A DNA stretch of 8,843 nt. Origin: SYIM01 sp044359405. GTDB lineage: Bacteria; Pseudomonadota; Gammaproteobacteria; Burkholderiales; Burkholderiaceae_E. The stretch's first letter is position 1. Every line of letters starts with the position of its first letter. The stretch covers positions 1 through 8,843 of the forward strand of contig JBIKMC010000136.1 of the NCBI GenBank assembly GCA_044359405.1, given 5' to 3'. The notes beneath the pieces are model-generated. The model had not been told where the DNA came from, did no database searches, and was given only the letters and a program-made list of their open reading frames with translations. Positions 6,729 through 8,843 of the stretch are shown one piece after another. Both the position numbers and the translations under genes were made by a program.

Positions 6729-7833
6729 TTAGACGCCTTGCTTGAGGCTGGCCGTGATGAACTCATCAAGATCGCCATCGAGCACCGATCTTGTGTTGCT
6801 GATCTCGACATTGGTGCGGAGGTCTTTGATGCGTGATTGATCGAGCACGTACGAGCGAATCTGATGGCCCCAGCCGATGTCAGTCTTGGAAGCCTCGACC
6901 TTGTCCTGTTCGGCGCGTCGCTTTCTTAGCTCAAGCTCAAACAGTCGCGAGCGCAGCATGCCCATGGCCTCATCCCGATTACGGTGCTGTGAGCGATCGT
7001 TCTGGCACTGCACGACAATGCCGCTGGGCAGGTGTGTGATGCGCACGGCAGACTCTGTCTTATTGACGTGCTGGCCACCGGCACCCGATGCGCGAAAAAC
7101 GTCAATGCGAAGATCAGCGGGATTGATATCCACGGTGATGGTGTCGTCGACCTCGGGGTACACAAAGACCGATGCAAACGAGGTATGACGCCCGCCGCTG
7201 GAATCAAAGGGTGACTTGCGAACCAGGCGATGAATGCCAGTTTCGGTGCGCAGATAGCCGTAGGCGTACTCGCCTTCGACCTTGATGGTGGCGCCCTTGA
7301 TACCGGCTACATCGCCCTCGGATTCCTCAAGTACTTCGGCCTTGAAGCCCTTGCGCTCGCAATAGCGCAGGTATTGGCGAAGCAGCATCTGCGCCCAGTC
7401 CTGCGCCTCGGTTCCGCCGGCTCCGGACTGAATTTCAACAAAGCAATTATTGGGATCAGCAGGGTTGGCGAACATGCGCCTGAATTCAAGACCCTCAACC
7501 AGCGCCTTGAGACGCGACAGATCACCCTCGACGGCAATCAGTGTCTCATCATCGTTCTCAGACCGGGCGATCTCCGTCAGCTCGACGCAGTCGCCAAGGC
7601 CACTATCCAGTTCGTGGATGGTCAGGACAATACCGTCAAGTTGTTTTTTTTCCCGTCCCAGGTCCTGAGCGTGCTTGGGGTCGTTCCAGACATCGGGAGC
7701 TTCGAGTTGACGATTGATTTCGTCCAGGCGCGAGCGTTTGACATCGAAGTCAAAGATACCCCCGAAGCTCGACCACTCTGCGCTGCAGGTCGTCGAGCAG
7801 GGTGACGAGCTGGTTGAGGCGCTCGGCTTCCAT
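6729..7833 (-). CDS. prfB: Peptide chain release factor 2 (programmed +1 frameshift)
   Basis: RF2 ends translation at UGA and UAA. The gene is read in two frames. An ATG at 7833 starts 27 codons (MEAERLNQLV...ELRGYL) ending in TGA (7750-7752). A +1 shift at CTT enters the frame 7751-6729, starting with Asp (DFDVKRSRLDEIN). The joined product is 367 residues against 365 in E. coli. Numbering the joined protein, the stop-codon-reading motif SPF is at 207-209 and the catalytic GGQ at 252-254 (SGAGGQHVNKTES). The residue at the E. coli 246 position is Ala (248 here). The start has a GGAAG site six bases upstream. The second frame stays open upstream to 8027, but that part is antisense-like noise overlapping recJ. 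The gene ends in TAA and lies 30 bases after recJ and three before lysS. Confidence 0.96.
7750..7764 (-). promoter_or_regulatory. RF2 programmed +1 frameshift site
   Basis: On the minus strand the sequence is CGG GGG TAT CTT TGA C. It contains an SD-like G-run three bases before the slippery CTT codon, then the in-frame TGA followed by C, a poor termination context. In E. coli the same site reads AGG GGG TAT CTT TGA C. Low RF2 lets the ribosome pause at UGA and slip forward one base on CUU, restoring full-length RF2, while high RF2 terminates and gives a 27-residue peptide. The only difference from E. coli in this stretch is the first base of the SD-like element. Confidence 0.97.
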
Positions 7834-7839
7834 GGCGTG

Positions 7840-7844
7840 CTTCC
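7840..7844 (-). promoter_or_regulatory. Ribosome binding site of prfB
   Basis: On the minus strand GGAAG lies six bases before the ATG at 7833. It fixes the prfB start and excludes the longer open frame that extends upstream in the post-shift frame. Confidence 0.75.
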
Positions 7845-7862
7845 AGTGAGGATAAACCGACC

Positions 7863-7868
7863 ATTATA
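7863..7868 (-). promoter_or_regulatory. Candidate -10 element ahead of prfB
   Basis: On the minus strand a perfect TATAAT overlaps the recJ stop codon (TAA at 7864-7866), 29 bases before the prfB ATG. No TTGACA-like -35 hexamer is visible at 16-18 bases spacing (the sequence there is GC-rich, AGGGCC-like), and no extended -10 TGN is present (the preceding bases are CTC). A transcript starting about seven bases downstream would have a leader of roughly 20 bases. It is suggestive only. Confidence 0.35.
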
Positions 7869-8843
7869 GAGTCTGCGATAGCGCGGGCCCTGGGTCGACG
7901 GTGCCTTCCACCAGGTACTCGAGGCGGCTGACGCCGCGCCAGTCGTTGCGATTGAGGCGGTAAATGAGCTGTGCGCGCGCCGGTAGCGGGGTGGCACGAC
8001 CAAAAAAGATAGCCTCGCGCTCACCATCGGCCGTATCCAAAAGCAGTTTCAGGTGCCGTTCGCCCACGATACGTTGCGACCGAATCGCGAAATGACCTGT
8101 AAAAACAGGTTCCGGGAAACCCTGCCCCCACACCTCAGACTCGATTTGCGTCAGAAGCTCAAGTCTGGCTTCTCCGGGCTGCAGTTCACCATCGGTCATC
8201 ACGGTCGGATCAAAGCAGGCAGGGTCGACCTGCTCGCGCAGCACACCCTGAAGCACTTCATCAAAGCGCATCAGATGATCACGCGGCAGGGTCAGGCCCG
8301 CCGCCATCGCATGTCCGCCAAACCGTGTGATCAGACCGGGTGCGCGACGGTCGACCAGATCCAGCATGTCGCGCAGATGAACGCCAGGAATCGATCGGCC
8401 AGAGCCCTTGAGCACATCTGAGTCAGCCATGGCACAGGCGAACGCGAACGCGGGTCGGGTGAATCGCTCACGCAGTCGGGTGGCCACCAGCCCCACGACA
8501 CCCTCGTGCCAGTCGGCGTGGTGCAGCACGATGCCATGCCGAGCGGCCATCGAATCATCGACCGCTTCGAGCGCCTGCTCACGCATGGCCTGCTCAAGTT
8601 CACGGCGATCTCGGTTAATGCTGTCCAGAGCCTGTGCGGCTTCAGCCGCCGCAAGCGCGTCATCGCTGAGCAGACAACGTATGCCCAGCGTGATGTCCGC
8701 CAATCGGCCTGCGGCATTGATGCGCGGAGCCAGTGCAAAGCCCAGATCGGCGGCGCGCGCTTGAGCGGGCTGTCGGCCGGCGACGGCAAACAGCGCCTGA
8801 ACGCCGGCGCATGCCTTGCCAGCGCGAATGCGGCGCAGGCCAG
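7864..8843 (-). CDS. recJ: Single-strand-specific 5'-3' exonuclease RecJ (C-terminal part, 5' end beyond window)
   Basis: RecJ degrades single-stranded DNA 5' to 3' in recombinational and mismatch repair. About 325 C-terminal residues are visible, a little over half of the E. coli protein (577). The frame is open to the window end: upstream of residue Leu at 8703 it reads GLRRIRAGKACAG, then DLGFALAPRINAAGRL, which is strongly conserved in RecJ. The TTG at 8703 is therefore an internal Leu codon and not a start. The DHHA1 domain carries WHEGVVGLVATRLRERF, KGSGRSIPGVHLRD and FGGHAMAAGL. The C-terminal OB-fold region contains WGQGFPEPVF, IVGERHLKLLL and a RLNRNDWRGV stretch. The catalytic DHH motifs lie beyond the window. 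The stop TAA overlaps a TATAAT, and prfB begins 30 bases later. The recJ-prfB-lysS order is that of E. coli. Confidence 0.96.
   Translation of the reverse strand, partial: GLRRIRAGKACAGVQALFAVAGRQPAQARAADLGFALAPRINAAGRLADITLGIRCLLSDDALAAAEAAQALDSINRDRRELEQAMREQALEAVDDSMAARHGIVLHHADWHEGVVGLVATRLRERFTRPAFAFACAMADSDVLKGSGRSIPGVHLRDMLDLVDRRAPGLITRFGGHAMAAGLTLPRDHLMRFDEVLQGVLREQVDPACFDPTVMTDGELQPGEARLELLTQIESEVWGQGFPEPVFTGHFAIRSQRIVGERHLKLLLDTADGEREAIFFGRATPLPARAQLIYRLNRNDWRGVSRLEYLVEGTVDPGPALSQTL

Noticed and set aside
5886..6836. Plus-strand open frame of 316 codons opposite lysS and the end of prfB
   Set aside because: It is entirely antisense to two securely identified genes, resembles no known protein, and such long antisense frames are common in GC-rich coding DNA.
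7230..7805. Plus-strand open frame of 191 codons opposite prfB
   Set aside because: It is antisense to RF2 coding sequence and has no recognisable domain; it exists because of prfB codon usage.
7834..8027. N-terminal extension of prfB in the post-shift frame up to 8027
   Set aside because: It overlaps the recJ 3' end, is low-complexity in composition and is not RF2-like. The leader starting at 7833 with GGAAG and the frameshift site explains the gene fully.
8701..8703. TTG at 8703 as the start of a short 279-residue protein
   Set aside because: The same frame stays open to the window end and encodes conserved RecJ sequence (GFALAPRINAAGRL), so this is an internal codon.
1..8843. Search by eye for tRNAs, CRISPR repeats, insertion sequences, attachment sites, toxin-antitoxin or defence genes
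   Set aside because: Nothing was found. Every stretch is accounted for by core genes, with gaps of 75 bases or fewer.

Overview
The window comes from a GC-rich gammaproteobacterium. The evidence is the gene order iscU-iscA-hscB-hscA-fdx-iscX on the plus strand, which is the proteobacterial Isc arrangement, and recJ-prfB-lysS on the minus strand, the order known from Escherichia coli. The encoded proteins are close to the E. coli ones along their whole length. A narrower placement, such as Chromatiales or Ectothiorhodospiraceae-like halophiles, is only a guess from GC-richness and compactness. Every gene here is chromosomal core or near-core. There is no tRNA, rRNA, insertion sequence, CRISPR array or phage gene, and no gene-free stretch longer than 75 bases.

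Left half, plus strand (1-3837): the distal part of an iron-sulfur cluster assembly operon. The window opens about six codons inside iscU (scaffold). It is followed by iscA (A-type carrier), hscB (J-protein co-chaperone), hscA (Hsp70 chaperone), fdx (2Fe-2S ferredoxin) and iscX (small acidic modulator). iscR and iscS would be expected just upstream of base 1. The genes cooperate: the cluster is built on IscU, HscB delivers IscU to HscA through the LPPVK motif, ATP hydrolysis releases the cluster, IscA relays it, and Fdx supplies electrons.

Right half, minus strand (3861-8843): reading leftwards, recJ (cut by the window end), prfB (release factor 2), lysS (lysyl-tRNA synthetase) and an MFS transporter of unknown substrate. 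Gaps of 30, 3 and 15-24 bases suggest one transcription unit. A TATAAT sequence overlapping the recJ stop codon may start transcription ahead of prfB. prfB carries the classical autoregulatory +1 frameshift: an in-frame TGA after 27 codons, preceded by an SD-like CGGGGG and the slippery CTT.

The two units converge with a 23-base gap. A strong hairpin (3823-3858, about 15 base pairs with two single-base bulges) spans the junction and contains the iscX stop codon.

I found no previously undescribed system. The points most worth checking are small: the RF2 recoding site with a second homopolymer slip site in the same gene, the convergent hairpin without a U-tract, the six-codon mini-ORF that overlaps the fdx start, and the 75-base GC-rich iscA-hscB spacer.
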